Assembly (NCBI GenBank): GCA_021372785.1 | Contig: JAJFTT010000017.1 | Span: forward strand, 1 to 32,017 | Direction of reading: 5' to 3' | Length of the DNA stretch: 32,017 nucleotides | Origin: Negativicutes bacterium | Lineage (GTDB): Bacteria > Bacillota > JAAYKD01 | Shown: positions 1 through 8,032 of the stretch, piece after piece | Layout: each line of letters starts with the position of its first letter | Numbering within the stretch: the stretch's first letter is position 1 | Notes under the pieces: model-generated | Seen by the model: only the letters and a program-made list of their open reading frames with translations | What the model was told of the DNA's origin: nothing | Databases searched by the model: none | Made by a program: the position numbers and the translations under genes

Positions 1-1
1 G

Positions 2-124
2 GACAAATTGGATGTCATTGAGTGCTTCTCGTCTCCAGGCAGCCAGCTAAGAGTGGGTGAAATACTAGAAAAACAGAAGGCCATCTATCTCGCTCTGGAT
101 GTTGAACCGCCTACCTCGTTATGA
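2..124 (+). CDS. C-terminal end of an unidentified protein (5' truncated by window)
   Basis: One frame is open from the window edge to a TGA at 122-124, giving about 40 residues that end in ALDVEPPTSL. The composition is protein-like (charged and aliphatic residues alternate), but I recognise no motif, and the other frames close early. It would be the 3' end of a gene starting upstream of the window. It is short enough that a chance open frame is quite possible. Confidence 0.3.
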   Translation, partial: DKLDVIECFSSPGSQLRVGEILEKQKAIYLALDVEPPTSL

Positions 125-189
125 GTCTCCGGGAATCTAGGTTACTATCAGCCTGGTGTCTACAGAAACCATCAAGCGTTTACAACCCG

Positions 190-212
190 CATAGCCAGTC
201 TTATTGGCTATG
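190..212. repeat. 8-bp inverted repeat ahead of the CPBP protease gene
   Basis: CATAGCCA (190-197) and TGGCTATG (205-212) form a perfect 8-bp stem with a 7-base loop. No T-tract follows, and the ribosome binding site of the next gene starts 14 bases later. It could be an operator or a 5'-UTR hairpin rather than a terminator. The function is inferred only from position. Confidence 0.35.
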
Positions 213-241
213 ACATTATTATACTAGGAGGAATTGACAGT

Positions 242-1138
242 ATGAAGGAAATCGGGAAAAAGATCGGTTCTGCCATTTGGGGTTACTTTATCATACTCAT
301 TCTTGTTGAAGGTGTCCTCACGTGGATCGCCCGGCGCTGGAATATAGCCTCTTTGACAGAATTGGCCTATCTCCTGCCGCAGTTGGCAGCAAGTCTGTGG
401 TTATATCGAAAAATCAAACAAGAAAAAATCGTGATTTCCGTAAGCAACGATTCCGGTTTTACGATCAAGCGGTTTTGTGGCTTTCTTCTGCTGCTGGTTT
501 TCGGTAATGTATTTTTCAGTTCGCTGACCGCAACCATCGTTCAGAATGTTTTGGGTCGGTTCAACTATAATTTCAATTTTGATCTTCTCAACAACAGCAC
601 AGCAGTAACTTCGCCCGCGCGGCTGCTGACTGTTATTTTCTTGGCTCCCATTACGGAAGAATTGCTTTTCCGCGGCATTATTCTGCAAAAGCTGAAGGAA
701 TTTGGCCCTGTGTTTTCCATTGGTATGACGACACTCTTATTTACTTTGGTTCATGGCAATATCATCTCAATGTTTGGGGTTTTTTTCCCCGGTTTGCTGT
801 TTGGCTACGTCGCTCTGAGATATTCAATATCCTGGTCGATTCTGCTCCATATGGCCAATAATGCGTTTGCTCTGTTTTTTCAATCGTTGCCGGACAGTCA
901 TTTCTTTTTGCAAGCGCAGTATTTTATGTTTTTTTTGGGCCTGCTGGCGCTCCTTATTCTGTGTTTGATCATCTTCAAAAAGCGAGCTGCCATCCGGCAG
1001 TTTTTTCGGAATGATAAGGTGGACAGAAATTTATATTGGCAGTTGTTTGCCAGTAAACGAATGATTGGTTTGATTGTGCTTTTTATCATGACAAATTTAT
1101 TATTTATTCAGGCAAGTCTACCGGGAATTCCCTCCTGA
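242..1138 (+). CDS. CPBP-family (CAAX protease/bacteriocin-processing) intramembrane metalloprotease
   Basis: The product is a 298-residue polytopic membrane protein. The family signature is clear: EE-xxx-R at E139, E140 and R144 in APITEELLFRG, followed by H171 in FTLVHGN and H203/N207 in LLHMANNAFA. These are the glutamates, arginine, histidines and asparagine expected of the CPBP/Abi glutamic endopeptidase fold. Hydrophobic segments lie near residues 12-30, 78-100, 125-140, 155-190, 222-245 and 275-290. AGGAGG 8-9 bases upstream fixes the ATG. The family includes CAAX prenyl-protease Rce1 relatives and bacteriocin self-immunity or maturation proteins. No bacteriocin gene is visible here, so the substrate is unknown. 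The gene stands alone. Confidence 0.85.
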   Translation: MKEIGKKIGSAIWGYFIILILVEGVLTWIARRWNIASLTELAYLLPQLAASLWLYRKIKQEKIVISVSNDSGFTIKRFCGFLLLLVFGNVFFSSLTATIVQNVLGRFNYNFNFDLLNNSTAVTSPARLLTVIFLAPITEELLFRGIILQKLKEFGPVFSIGMTTLLFTLVHGNIISMFGVFFPGLLFGYVALRYSISWSILLHMANNAFALFFQSLPDSHFFLQAQYFMFFLGLLALLILCLIIFKKRAAIRQFFRNDKVDRNLYWQLFASKRMIGLIVLFIMTNLLFIQASLPGIPS

Positions 1139-1685
1139 TTAGCGAAAAACAAGTTCACTTGCAACAGGATCTCAGTTCTGAGACGGTTTTTCCGGAAGCC
1201 TGCTGCTCGCTTGAAGCAAAACGCCAGCGCTGTTTTACGATGAAAATTTCTTCATCGGCATTCAGCGCTTTTTTTGGCATAATATGAATAAAAAAAAGCA
1301 GTGCAGACGTTAACGACGCAGCTATTCCGCTTTATTGCCGGCAGCAGTCGTTTCACTGTCCGGCACACGGTCGGGAATTTCAGAGGAGACCGCAAGGTTC
1401 GTACCCCTGCGGGGCGGCCCGTCGCTCCATTCAGGATCGGGTCGGTGCGGCTCCTGGGACAAGCCTCCGTTTTCAGCAAAACAGAGGGATCGACGGTAAG
1501 CTGCCCGGTTGTCCGGACCAAACGCAGGGCTACCGCCGCCCCAAAACCGGCATTCTTGTCATCCGGCTAAGAACGGCGCTGCCTATCATGATCACTGCGG
1601 ACCCGGTTTTATTCCCGGCGCCGTATTGGGTAATTTTTAGTTCCATCCGGGTCCTTTCGCGCCGGTAAAAATCGATTGGCTGCGG
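1139..1685. other. GC-rich gap with possible decayed coding sequence
   Basis: These 547 bases lie between the CPBP gene and the end of the lyxose isomerase gene. No intact gene is convincing. On the minus strand, protein-like segments appear in shifting frames: an ATG at 1646 opens a short frame, a second frame covers roughly 1560-1400, and a third ends at a TAG at 1322-1324 with a hydrophilic tail. This could be a frameshifted relic or chance open frames in GC-rich DNA. I see no clear promoter or terminator. Confidence 0.3.
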
Positions 1686-2411
1686 CTAATCAGAGCGGCA
1701 ATTCCTGAAGTTGCGCTCGCATTTTGCTTTTACTTTCGCGGCCGGATATTCAAAACAGAGCAGACGCAAGGGAGCTTCATCTTCTTCAATGGTGGGAAAA
1801 CGTCCGACCGGCTCGTAGAAATGGTTGTCTGTGGTATCGTCATTACATTGCGAAACTTCACCGATCAGTACCGGACCGTGGCCTTTTTCCGCCCAAAAGG
1901 CGTGATAAACACGCGGCGGCAGGGTAATGCTTTCTCCCGGCGCCAAGCGGACGATGCCGCCTGCCGCAAGCGAGCAGTGTCTGCCATCCCGCTGCAGTTG
2001 AACCGGCGTATCCGCCAGAGCATCCTGCTTTGTGGCATGATAGAGCCGCATCATTAAAAAGCCGCCGCCCCGGTTGATAATATCCTCCATTTTGAACCAA
2101 TGAAAATGCAGGGGGCAGACTTGGTTTTCTTCGCTGATCAGTATTTTTTCGGCATAGGGTTTCGGATAGCGCTCCGGACTGCGATTGCCGTTTCGCAGGG
2201 TAACCAGGGTCAAACCAATTTCGTTGAACCTTCCCAAGCCATAATCGGTAATATCCCAACCCAGCATGTTATCGCGCACCTCATCATATTCAGCGCCTTT
2301 GCTCAGCCACTCTGCCGGCGAAAAGGCGGCGAAGGGAGGCAGAGCAAAATTGTACTGCCGGCAGAGCTGCAAAGCCCGGCGGATCTGCCGGTTGATTTCG
2401 GAACGTTGCAT
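1686..2411 (-). CDS. D-lyxose / D-mannose ketol-isomerase (cupin fold)
   Basis: The 241-residue product matches the D-lyxose isomerase family (formerly DUF1498), cupin-fold metal-dependent enzymes that interconvert D-lyxose and D-xylulose and also D-mannose and D-fructose. The metal ligands are visible: H102, H104 and E109 in CPLHFHWFKMEDI, and H170 in PPRVYHAFWAEKG. The motif GRFNEIGL near residue 60 and the length are typical. AAGGAGG eight bases before the ATG fixes the start. It follows a PfkB sugar kinase gene by 31 bases on the same strand, so the two are probably one operon that converts an aldose to a ketose and phosphorylates it. Which sugar is used cannot be read from sequence. Confidence 0.88.
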   Translation of the reverse strand: MQRSEINRQIRRALQLCRQYNFALPPFAAFSPAEWLSKGAEYDEVRDNMLGWDITDYGLGRFNEIGLTLVTLRNGNRSPERYPKPYAEKILISEENQVCPLHFHWFKMEDIINRGGGFLMMRLYHATKQDALADTPVQLQRDGRHCSLAAGGIVRLAPGESITLPPRVYHAFWAEKGHGPVLIGEVSQCNDDTTDNHFYEPVGRFPTIEEDEAPLRLLCFEYPAAKVKAKCERNFRNCRSD

Positions 2412-2442
2412 ACAAGCATCCTCCTTTTTTGAAATGCGGCAG

Positions 2443-3435
2443 TCAAATGCCGAAAAGCCGGTGTGGCAGATCGGGGAAAATCAGCTTCGCTGTCCCGGCG
2501 CGGCAACATTCGATCTCCGCCAGGGTTGGCATGGCGGCCATGCTGCCTTTTTTGCTGGCACAGAGGGCGCCGGCACAATTGGCATAATCCGCAATTTCCG
2601 CAATACGGCTGAGCGGGATCTCCGCCAACGGTTTCTGTTCATCCAGCAGCAGACTTAAGGCGCAGCCGAAGAAAGCGTCGCCGCAGCCGGTGGTATCGAT
2701 TACGCAGGTATCATAGGTCGGCAGATAACCAAAACCAGCGGCGGTCCGGTAAACGCAGCCGCGCGCTCCCAGTGTCACAAAAACGAGTTCGGGACCTTTG
2801 CTGAGAATTGCCGTGCTGCCCTGGCTCAGATCGCTCGTGCCGGTGATGAATTCCAGTTCCTCCCAATTAAGCTTGACAATATTTGCCAGACATAAGCCGC
2901 TGATCAATTGCTCGCTGGCTTCTGCCGGACTGGACCAGAGCGACGGCCGAAAATTCGGATCGTAGGAGACGGGAATTGCCATGCAGCGGGCGAATTGAAC
3001 CGCCGCCAAGGTAGCGTCCCGTGCCGGCTGATGCGTGAGCGAAACGGAGCCGAAGTGCAGCAAACGGGCCAGACCAATGCGCTGGTAATCCAATTGATCG
3101 GCGCTCAGCAAGGTGTCGGCACCGGGATGGCGGATAAAAGAGAAAGAACGGTTACCGTCCTCAGCCAGGTGTATGAAAGCCAAAGTTGTGGGGGATTCCT
3201 CTGTACGCTGCAGACCGCTTGTATCGACCGCATAACTTTTCAGGTCTGTTTCCAGCAGATCGCCAAAAAAGTCCGTGCCAACCATCCCAAGGAAGGCCGT
3301 TTTTTTACCGAGCCGCCCGGCGGCAACCAGCAGATTGGCCGGAGCGCCGCCCGGATTGGCGCGATAACTTCGATCTCCCAAGGGTGTAAAGTCGATCAAT
3401 AATTCACCGATGGCTGTTATATCGAACAAAAACAT
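2443..3435 (-). CDS. PfkB-family carbohydrate kinase (fructokinase-like)
   Basis: This is a ribokinase/PfkB sugar kinase of about 330 residues. The N-terminal substrate signature NPGGAPANLLVAAGRLG lies near residues 27-43 and the C-terminal anion-hole/catalytic motif DTTGCGDAFFG at 247-257, with D253 the expected base. Overall it resembles bacterial fructokinases. The start is uncertain: an upstream in-frame ATG at 3468 has no ribosome binding site; the ATG at 3435 sits almost on top of GAGGTG; a TTG at 3429 would be spaced best from that GAGG. It lies 31 bases upstream of the D-lyxose/D-mannose isomerase, which suggests mannose to fructose to fructose 6-phosphate, or lyxose to xylulose followed by phosphorylation. 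That pathway is inference. Confidence 0.88.
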   Translation of the reverse strand: MFLFDITAIGELLIDFTPLGDRSYRANPGGAPANLLVAAGRLGKKTAFLGMVGTDFFGDLLETDLKSYAVDTSGLQRTEESPTTLAFIHLAEDGNRSFSFIRHPGADTLLSADQLDYQRIGLARLLHFGSVSLTHQPARDATLAAVQFARCMAIPVSYDPNFRPSLWSSPAEASEQLISGLCLANIVKLNWEELEFITGTSDLSQGSTAILSKGPELVFVTLGARGCVYRTAAGFGYLPTYDTCVIDTTGCGDAFFGCALSLLLDEQKPLAEIPLSRIAEIADYANCAGALCASKKGSMAAMPTLAEIECCRAGTAKLIFPDLPHRLFGI

Positions 3436-3468
3436 CACCTCATCTGTCTCATTGAATTCGTTGATCAT

Positions 3469-3791
3469 TGCATTCGAGAAGGCGGCAGGTTTTCCCTTTT
3501 GAGGAAGTTGCGTGCTGCCGCGGATTCGTTGCGCGAACCTTTTTTAACGGTTGCATGGCAGTAAAATATTCTATGGAAAATTGTTCTATTTTGTCTGAAC
3601 GATCGTCTTTCTTAATTTACTTCTAAACAATTAAGGTGACGCAGCCTTTGACGGCCGTTTTTAGCAAAATCAGTGCAAGGATTGCGAGCCGGCGACGGCG
3701 AATTTGAAAATCAGCTTGAGTGGAGAAACCAGCGGCGGTTTTAATGAAATTTTCGCTGGCACCCATGTCTTTGGGGTAGAAAGGACTATCT
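3469..3791. other. Intergenic region between divergent sugar-kinase and acyltransferase genes
   Basis: About 320 bases separate the two divergent start regions, so promoters in both directions are expected. The stretch 3560-3640 is AT-rich and is the likely core promoter area, but no hexamer pair with good spacing stands out. I found no convincing hairpin, riboswitch or small ORF. Confidence 0.4.
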
Positions 3792-4457
3792 ATGAGCGAG
3801 TACGGTAGGTTATCTCGGGTGGCGCGTCAAATTGCCAGAATTCTCATTCCAACTTATAAAATAAAAAGCGATTTTGATGTCCCGTCGCCGGCGGTTTTTA
3901 TCTGTCGTCATAATAACATGTTGGGACCGACAAATGTCATCGCCTGGTACCCGAAATATCTGCGCATCTGGGTGTTAAACGTTTTTATGGAAAAAGAAGC
4001 CTGTTATCGGCAATTTGCAGACTATACCTTTCACAAACGTTTTGGCTGGCCAAAGTGGGCCGCGCGGACTGTGTCTGGAATTATCAGCCCCTTTGTAGTG
4101 AATTTGATGGCTTCCATGGGAGCAATTCCGGTTTATCGCAATTCGATGGAGTCGATCCGAACCATCAAAGAAACATTGAAAGCGCTGATCGCCGGTGATA
4201 CGGTATTGATTTTTCCGGATATTGATTATACCGCGACGAATGCCGAAGTCCGCAAGGTGTATGAAGGTTTTCTTTATCTGGAACGTTATTATTATAACAA
4301 GACAGGCAAACATATTCCGTTTGTGCCGCTGCGGCTGGATCAGAAACTTCGTGAAATTGTGGTGGGAGAAGCGGTATGCTTTGCCGATGGGATCGATTTT
4401 CTGGACCAGAAAGAATCGATTCTGGATCAGATACAGGCAAAGATCAGCGGTGGATAA
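3792..4457 (+). CDS. PlsC-like glycerolipid acyltransferase family protein with altered HX4D motif
   Basis: This 221-residue protein has the layout of 1-acyl-glycerol-phosphate acyltransferases: block I around FICRHNNMLGP (H40), block II PVYRN (113-117) and block III LIFPD (139-143). The canonical block I is H-x4-D; here H40 is followed by NNML and then G45, so the partner aspartate is missing. Block III has FPD instead of FPEG. A good ribosome binding site (AAAGGA) precedes the ATG. It is a single gene, closed by a hairpin at 4492-4536. It probably acts on an acyl group at the membrane, but activity and substrate are uncertain because of the changed motif. Confidence 0.7.
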   Translation: MSEYGRLSRVARQIARILIPTYKIKSDFDVPSPAVFICRHNNMLGPTNVIAWYPKYLRIWVLNVFMEKEACYRQFADYTFHKRFGWPKWAARTVSGIISPFVVNLMASMGAIPVYRNSMESIRTIKETLKALIAGDTVLIFPDIDYTATNAEVRKVYEGFLYLERYYYNKTGKHIPFVPLRLDQKLREIVVGEAVCFADGIDFLDQKESILDQIQAKISGG

Positions 4458-4491
4458 CAATTTGTCCCGGTATTTTATAAAATAGTGCAGC

Positions 4492-4536
4492 AAAGGTGTT
4501 TGACTCGTCAGCCGAAGCGCTGAGTCAAACACCTTT
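4492..4536. terminator. Bidirectional hairpin terminator between convergent genes
   Basis: A perfect 15-bp stem pairs 4492-4506 (AAAGGTGTTTGACTC) with 4522-4536. The loop of 15 bases can form a small inner stem. It sits between the plus-strand acyltransferase and the minus-strand gene ending at 4578. The stem's own AAA/TTT ends give short U tracts in both directions. Confidence 0.75.
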
Positions 4537-4577
4537 CATTTGGATTTATCTGATTAACGCACTGTTGATGATGTAAA

Positions 4578-5756
4578 TCAATTATCAATACTCGTGAGAT
4601 AGGCCCTGATTTTTTGCATGGTTTCCGCCATATAGGTTTTACCGATGGAAGAATCACAAGCAAAATTGGTATAATACTCACACAAGTCAGATTGCAATTC
4701 GCTCAGAAAATTCGTGCATTCTGTGAAGAAATCGGCCGGCATGTTTTCCCGATTGGTTTTCCTGGCGGTCAGGATGAGCAGTTTCCAGAAGTTTGTCTCA
4801 TTCTCACCCCATTGATTGACATAGTCATAGGTTTGCTTGCGCAGAGTGCCTGGCTGGTCGATCTCTTTGGCGACATGATAGCCATCCAAGCCAATAATAA
4901 TTTGACAATTTTTCATAACGGTATCAAGCAACCCGGGCCAGTCTGCCGGAAGGCAGTTGCATTTTTCAAAAAATGTAGTAAGCAAACCTACGCCAAAATA
5001 ATCAAAAGAAGAGCAGAGGTGTTTTTCATCCAAAAAGCAGTTACCGCTCACGGTTGCAATGATCTTTCTCATTCTTTGATAGTGTTCCGGATACGTGATT
5101 TCTCCCAATAGCTCAATATCGAATTGCGGTAAGCTGCGGCATTTCTCAGCCTGACTTTTGACGGCATGAAGGAAATCCTCACAGATAGCCGTAGCGGTTC
5201 CGCAGTTTAATTCGCCCAAAACAGAAAAACGCATCGTGATCGCCGCAAACACATTCATCAGCTCGGCTAAGGCGGCTTCCTCTTCTGTTCTGGCTTGGAT
5301 ATTCTGCAGGAAATTCTGCCAGAATGAACCGCCGGAATGATCTATGATGCCGACCAGATTTTCAATTTGTTTTCTGGTTGGATTATCCGAACCGGCTGCC
5401 GCAATGAAATCATATTTACTGAAGCCCAGGCAGCCTGCTTCTCGGAAATAAACATCAAGTGCTTTCTCCTGTTCCGCAGTGGGTGGGGTGCCTTGAGTCT
5501 GGAGTACTCTTAAAAAGGCATAAGCCGGCAGTAGTTTTCTGCCCTGCGAAATTTCAACCGGAATATAGGCGGCATTGGTTTGTTCGGCAGTGTCAAGGAT
5601 ATGGTTGCTTATGTCTTGGCTCTCAGCTGAAATTTCCGCTATGGTTTTTAGAATAAAGCAAGAGGCTTTCTTCTTTGCCCGGTTTTCGTTTTTATAATAT
5701 TCCCGGATTCTTGAGGATGTGCTGATGGTTAATTCATCCCAAAATTGATTTTCCAT
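4578..5756 (-). CDS. Hypothetical protein, about 392 residues, no recognised family
   Basis: I do not recognise this protein. It is soluble, rich in Glu, Asn, Tyr, Phe and Cys (about ten cysteines, not arranged in a clear metal motif), and looks mostly alpha-helical. There is no signal peptide or membrane segment. An in-frame ATG at 5774 exists, but AAGGAGG lies inside its first codons, so translation must begin at the second ATG (5756; MENQFWDEL), eight bases after that site. Upstream is a long AT-rich region (5757-5990), and downstream is the hairpin at 4492-4536. It appears to be a single-gene transcript, and base composition is close to its neighbours. Confidence 0.7.
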   Translation of the reverse strand: MENQFWDELTISTSSRIREYYKNENRAKKKASCFILKTIAEISAESQDISNHILDTAEQTNAAYIPVEISQGRKLLPAYAFLRVLQTQGTPPTAEQEKALDVYFREAGCLGFSKYDFIAAAGSDNPTRKQIENLVGIIDHSGGSFWQNFLQNIQARTEEEAALAELMNVFAAITMRFSVLGELNCGTATAICEDFLHAVKSQAEKCRSLPQFDIELLGEITYPEHYQRMRKIIATVSGNCFLDEKHLCSSFDYFGVGLLTTFFEKCNCLPADWPGLLDTVMKNCQIIIGLDGYHVAKEIDQPGTLRKQTYDYVNQWGENETNFWKLLILTARKTNRENMPADFFTECTNFLSELQSDLCEYYTNFACDSSIGKTYMAETMQKIRAYLTSIDN

Positions 5757-6133
5757 TTTTAGAGCCTCCTTCACAGAACGGATTTGAAATTTACCTGCGG
5801 ATAGATTGACTGTTCGCTCGGATCCATACCGAACGAGAAGTATATCCGTGAAATTAATCTGATATTAACAGATGTAATGTGATTTGTCAAGTATATAATA
5901 ATGAAGTAATACCTTATATATGCCGCAATAAATTTTATATAATATATTATATAAAAGAAAATACTGATTGATTGTATCATAATGCGAATTAGTCTTCCGG
6001 GCGGAATGCCCGGGAAAAGTTTTTTAACCAGAAAAAGCCTGCTTTTTGACCCCAAGCGGATCAGAAAGCAGGCTCTTTCCATGAATTTATTCAAACAAAT
6101 CAGCAGGATCAGAAGGCAGCTGCAGCGGCTTGC
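5757..6133. other. AT-rich intergenic region with terminator and a second hairpin
   Basis: The part 5860-5990 is extremely AT-rich (runs such as TATAATATATTATATAAAAG) and probably holds the minus-strand promoter of the hypothetical gene. Next come a GC-rich inverted repeat, CCGGGC (5997-6002) with GCCCGG (6008-6013), and the terminator of the amidohydrolase gene at 6031-6079. A 107-codon open frame crosses the whole region but encodes an Ile/Tyr-rich low-complexity peptide and is not believed. Confidence 0.5.
6031..6079 (-). terminator. Intrinsic terminator of the M20 amidohydrolase gene
   Basis: Bases 6031-6049 and 6061-6079 pair over about 19 positions with two mismatched or wobble pairs, around an 11-base loop. 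Read on the minus strand, the stem runs into TTTTTCTGG. It lies about 55 bases past the amidohydrolase stop codon. Confidence 0.75.
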
Positions 6134-7426
6134 TTAGCTTTTCAGCTGTCCCCATTCGCGCAAGTACTGTTCTTTGGTCATCGGAGCATGGAAGGATTCC
6201 TTTACTTTGATCCCATTGGCAGCGCCGTCGGCTAAGAGATCGATCACAGTCATGACCATTGCTTTGGTAGCGGTGATATAAGCCAGATTTTTGTCCTCAA
6301 TTTCATAGTGAGAGCTATGCCCGATACCGGCAGCTCCGCCAAAGGTAGCGTGAACCGTAGGAATCAGGTTTGATACATCGTTGGCATCGGTCGTAAACCC
6401 GACTCCGGGTTTGATTTTGTCGGCCGCTACCAGCTGCTGCAGGTTTTTTTCAAACAGAGATTTATAGAAAGGTTCCTCAACCGCCAGCATATAGCCGGGG
6501 AGATCGAAAATCTTTACTTCGGCACCCAAGGCGTCCGCTCCGGCTTTGAGTGCCCGATTGACCTTGAAGCTGGCGTCTTTGATGGCGTCATAGCTGCGAG
6601 CCCGGACGAAGGTTTCAATGTGAACATCGGCCGGCACCACATTGACCAGGTTGCCGCCTCTGGTGATGATGGGATGCACGCGCACACCGTCTTCATCTTT
6701 GAAGGTATCACGGATTGCATCAATCGCCGTCAAGCCGAGTTTGGCGGCATTGAGGGCGTTGATTCCCTGGTCCGGACTGGCAGCATGCGCTTCTTTACCA
6801 AGATAATGCACGATTTTCGCTACAAAGCCCATACCGCCGGGGCCGCCGGCCGTGACGGTATCACCGATCATGGTATGCTGCATCATCATGAGGTCGATGT
6901 CGTCAAAAAGCCCGAGTTTGATGAATTCTTGTTTGCCGCCCAGAAAAGAGATTTTACCGGTTTGAATCAAACTGTTGCGGTATTCCAGTTCGACCGCTTC
7001 TTCGGCAGGCACCGCCATAAAGACGACATCGCCGGAAAGATCGATCATCACGCCGCTTTCTTTCAAAGCCATAGCCACACCCAGCATCGTGGCGATTTGA
7101 ACAAAATGACCGCAGGAATGAGCCGCGCCGGTGAGCGGGTCGGCGCAGCGGTGTCCGGGAGCCACAACGGCATCGAGTTCTCCCATCACAGCGATTTTTA
7201 TCTTGGATTCCTTACCCTTGGCTGTAGCGATGACACCGGTGATGGCATGCCCATCGGTGTAACAATAACCGAGATCCCGGAGGACTTGCTTGACTTTTTC
7301 GGCTGTCTTGAACTCTTTGTAACCAAGCTCGGGCTCGGCAAAGATCGATTCACCGATCGCAATAATCCGATCGGCATTTTGATCAACGGCAGCGAGAGCA
7401 CGGTTTTTTAATTCTTGTAATTCCAT
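6134..7426 (-). CDS. M20-family amidohydrolase (AbgB / N-acyl-amino-acid hydrolase type)
   Basis: This 430-residue zinc hydrolase belongs to the M20 (M20D-like) group. Visible features are GELDAV at 83-88, the metal motif HSCGH at 103-107 (C105, H107), the glutamate pair E142-E143 in VPAEEAVE, H184 in MMQHTMIG, the dimerisation-domain motif HAASPDQGINAL, and GHSSHYE near the C terminus. Such enzymes cleave N-acyl or aminobenzoyl amino acids in the cytosol. A longer open frame starts at 7474, but AAAGGA precedes the ATG at 7426 (MELQELKNRA), which is preferred. A broken paralog ends 26 bases upstream, showing a tandem duplication. A hairpin terminator follows. Confidence 0.88.
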   Translation of the reverse strand: MELQELKNRALAAVDQNADRIIAIGESIFAEPELGYKEFKTAEKVKQVLRDLGYCYTDGHAITGVIATAKGKESKIKIAVMGELDAVVAPGHRCADPLTGAAHSCGHFVQIATMLGVAMALKESGVMIDLSGDVVFMAVPAEEAVELEYRNSLIQTGKISFLGGKQEFIKLGLFDDIDLMMMQHTMIGDTVTAGGPGGMGFVAKIVHYLGKEAHAASPDQGINALNAAKLGLTAIDAIRDTFKDEDGVRVHPIITRGGNLVNVVPADVHIETFVRARSYDAIKDASFKVNRALKAGADALGAEVKIFDLPGYMLAVEEPFYKSLFEKNLQQLVAADKIKPGVGFTTDANDVSNLIPTVHATFGGAAGIGHSSHYEIEDKNLAYITATKAMVMTVIDLLADGAANGIKVKESFHAPMTKEQYLREWGQLKS

Positions 7427-7452
7427 TTTAGGTTTCCTTTCTGATTGTACGC

Positions 7453-7780
7453 TTAAAGGTTGAGCCTGCGCCATTCCTTGCGATAGTGTTCTTTGGTCAT
7501 GCGAGCTTTGAATTCGGCCTTGACTTTCAACGCATTGGCTGCGCCATCGGTCAGCAGATCCACGATGGTCATTGCCCTCATTTTCGCCGCCACAATGCAG
7601 GCTAAATCCGGTTTCTCTATTTCGTAATTGGAACTGTGAGGCACTCCGACGGCTCCGCCAACGGCAGCATGCACGGTGGGCAGAAGACTGGAGACATCAT
7701 TGGCATCTGTCGTGAAGCCAGCGCCGGGAACGATATTTAATGGCTTGACAGACCCTGGCTTTCATTTCCTGAATATCCAT
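7453..7780 (-). pseudogene. Internally deleted tandem copy of the M20 amidohydrolase
   Basis: The last 73 codons are a clear paralog of the adjacent enzyme's C terminus (shared HSSxYEIE, VDLLxDGAAN and MTKExYxxEW). Reading upstream in that frame extends the match through VPGAGFTTDANDVSSLLPT. An ATG at 7780, preceded by GGAAGGAA, encodes MDIQEMKARVCQAI, which matches the N terminus of the intact enzyme (MELQELKNRALAAV). The two ends meet near 7738-7745 in different frames, so about 300 codons of the middle, including most of the metal site, are gone and the join is frameshifted. No active enzyme can be made. Confidence 0.85.
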
Positions 7781-8032
7781 TCCGATCAGATTCCTTCCCA
7801 TATTTCGTTACTGGTAGTATAGCAGGAAAGAGGAGGATTGCCAATATGTTTTTACGCGGTAATGAGTAGTGCAGGATGATGGAAATTTCTCTGCTGAAAA
7901 CTTCTTGTTTTGTAAAAAGGGAAAATAGGTTATACTGCAGTTGTGATTGATCAGACAATCACTTGTGCGAAAACAAGGTTCCCATTGCGGCTGCTTTATC
8001 TGATAATCAAGCGTATGACAGGAGGTAATCGG

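Noticed and set aside
190-212. Hairpin as a terminator for the upstream partial ORF
   Set aside because: No T-tract follows and the next gene's ribosome binding site begins almost at once, so an operator or leader hairpin fits better.
220-225. TATACT as a -10 box for the CPBP gene
   Set aside because: It lies right against the AGGAGG ribosome binding site, which would place the transcript start at or after that site.
3640-3700. GACGCAGCC and AAGG segments resembling parts of a cyclic-di-GMP riboswitch
   Set aside because: The conserved core, paired stems and tetraloop-receptor sequence of the GEMM class could not be lined up; only scattered words match.
5995-6016. GC-rich inverted repeat as a second terminator of the amidohydrolase gene
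   Set aside because: On the minus strand no T-tract follows it, and the better hairpin at 6031-6079 already lies between it and the gene.
5771-6094. 107-codon minus-strand open frame
   Set aside because: Very Ile/Tyr/Phe-rich translation of an AT-rich intergenic region, no ribosome binding site, and it spans an intrinsic terminator.
6620-7411. 263-codon plus-strand open frame antisense to the M20 amidohydrolase
   Set aside because: The opposite strand encodes a well-conserved enzyme with all metal ligands; the antisense product is His-rich with no recognisable motif.
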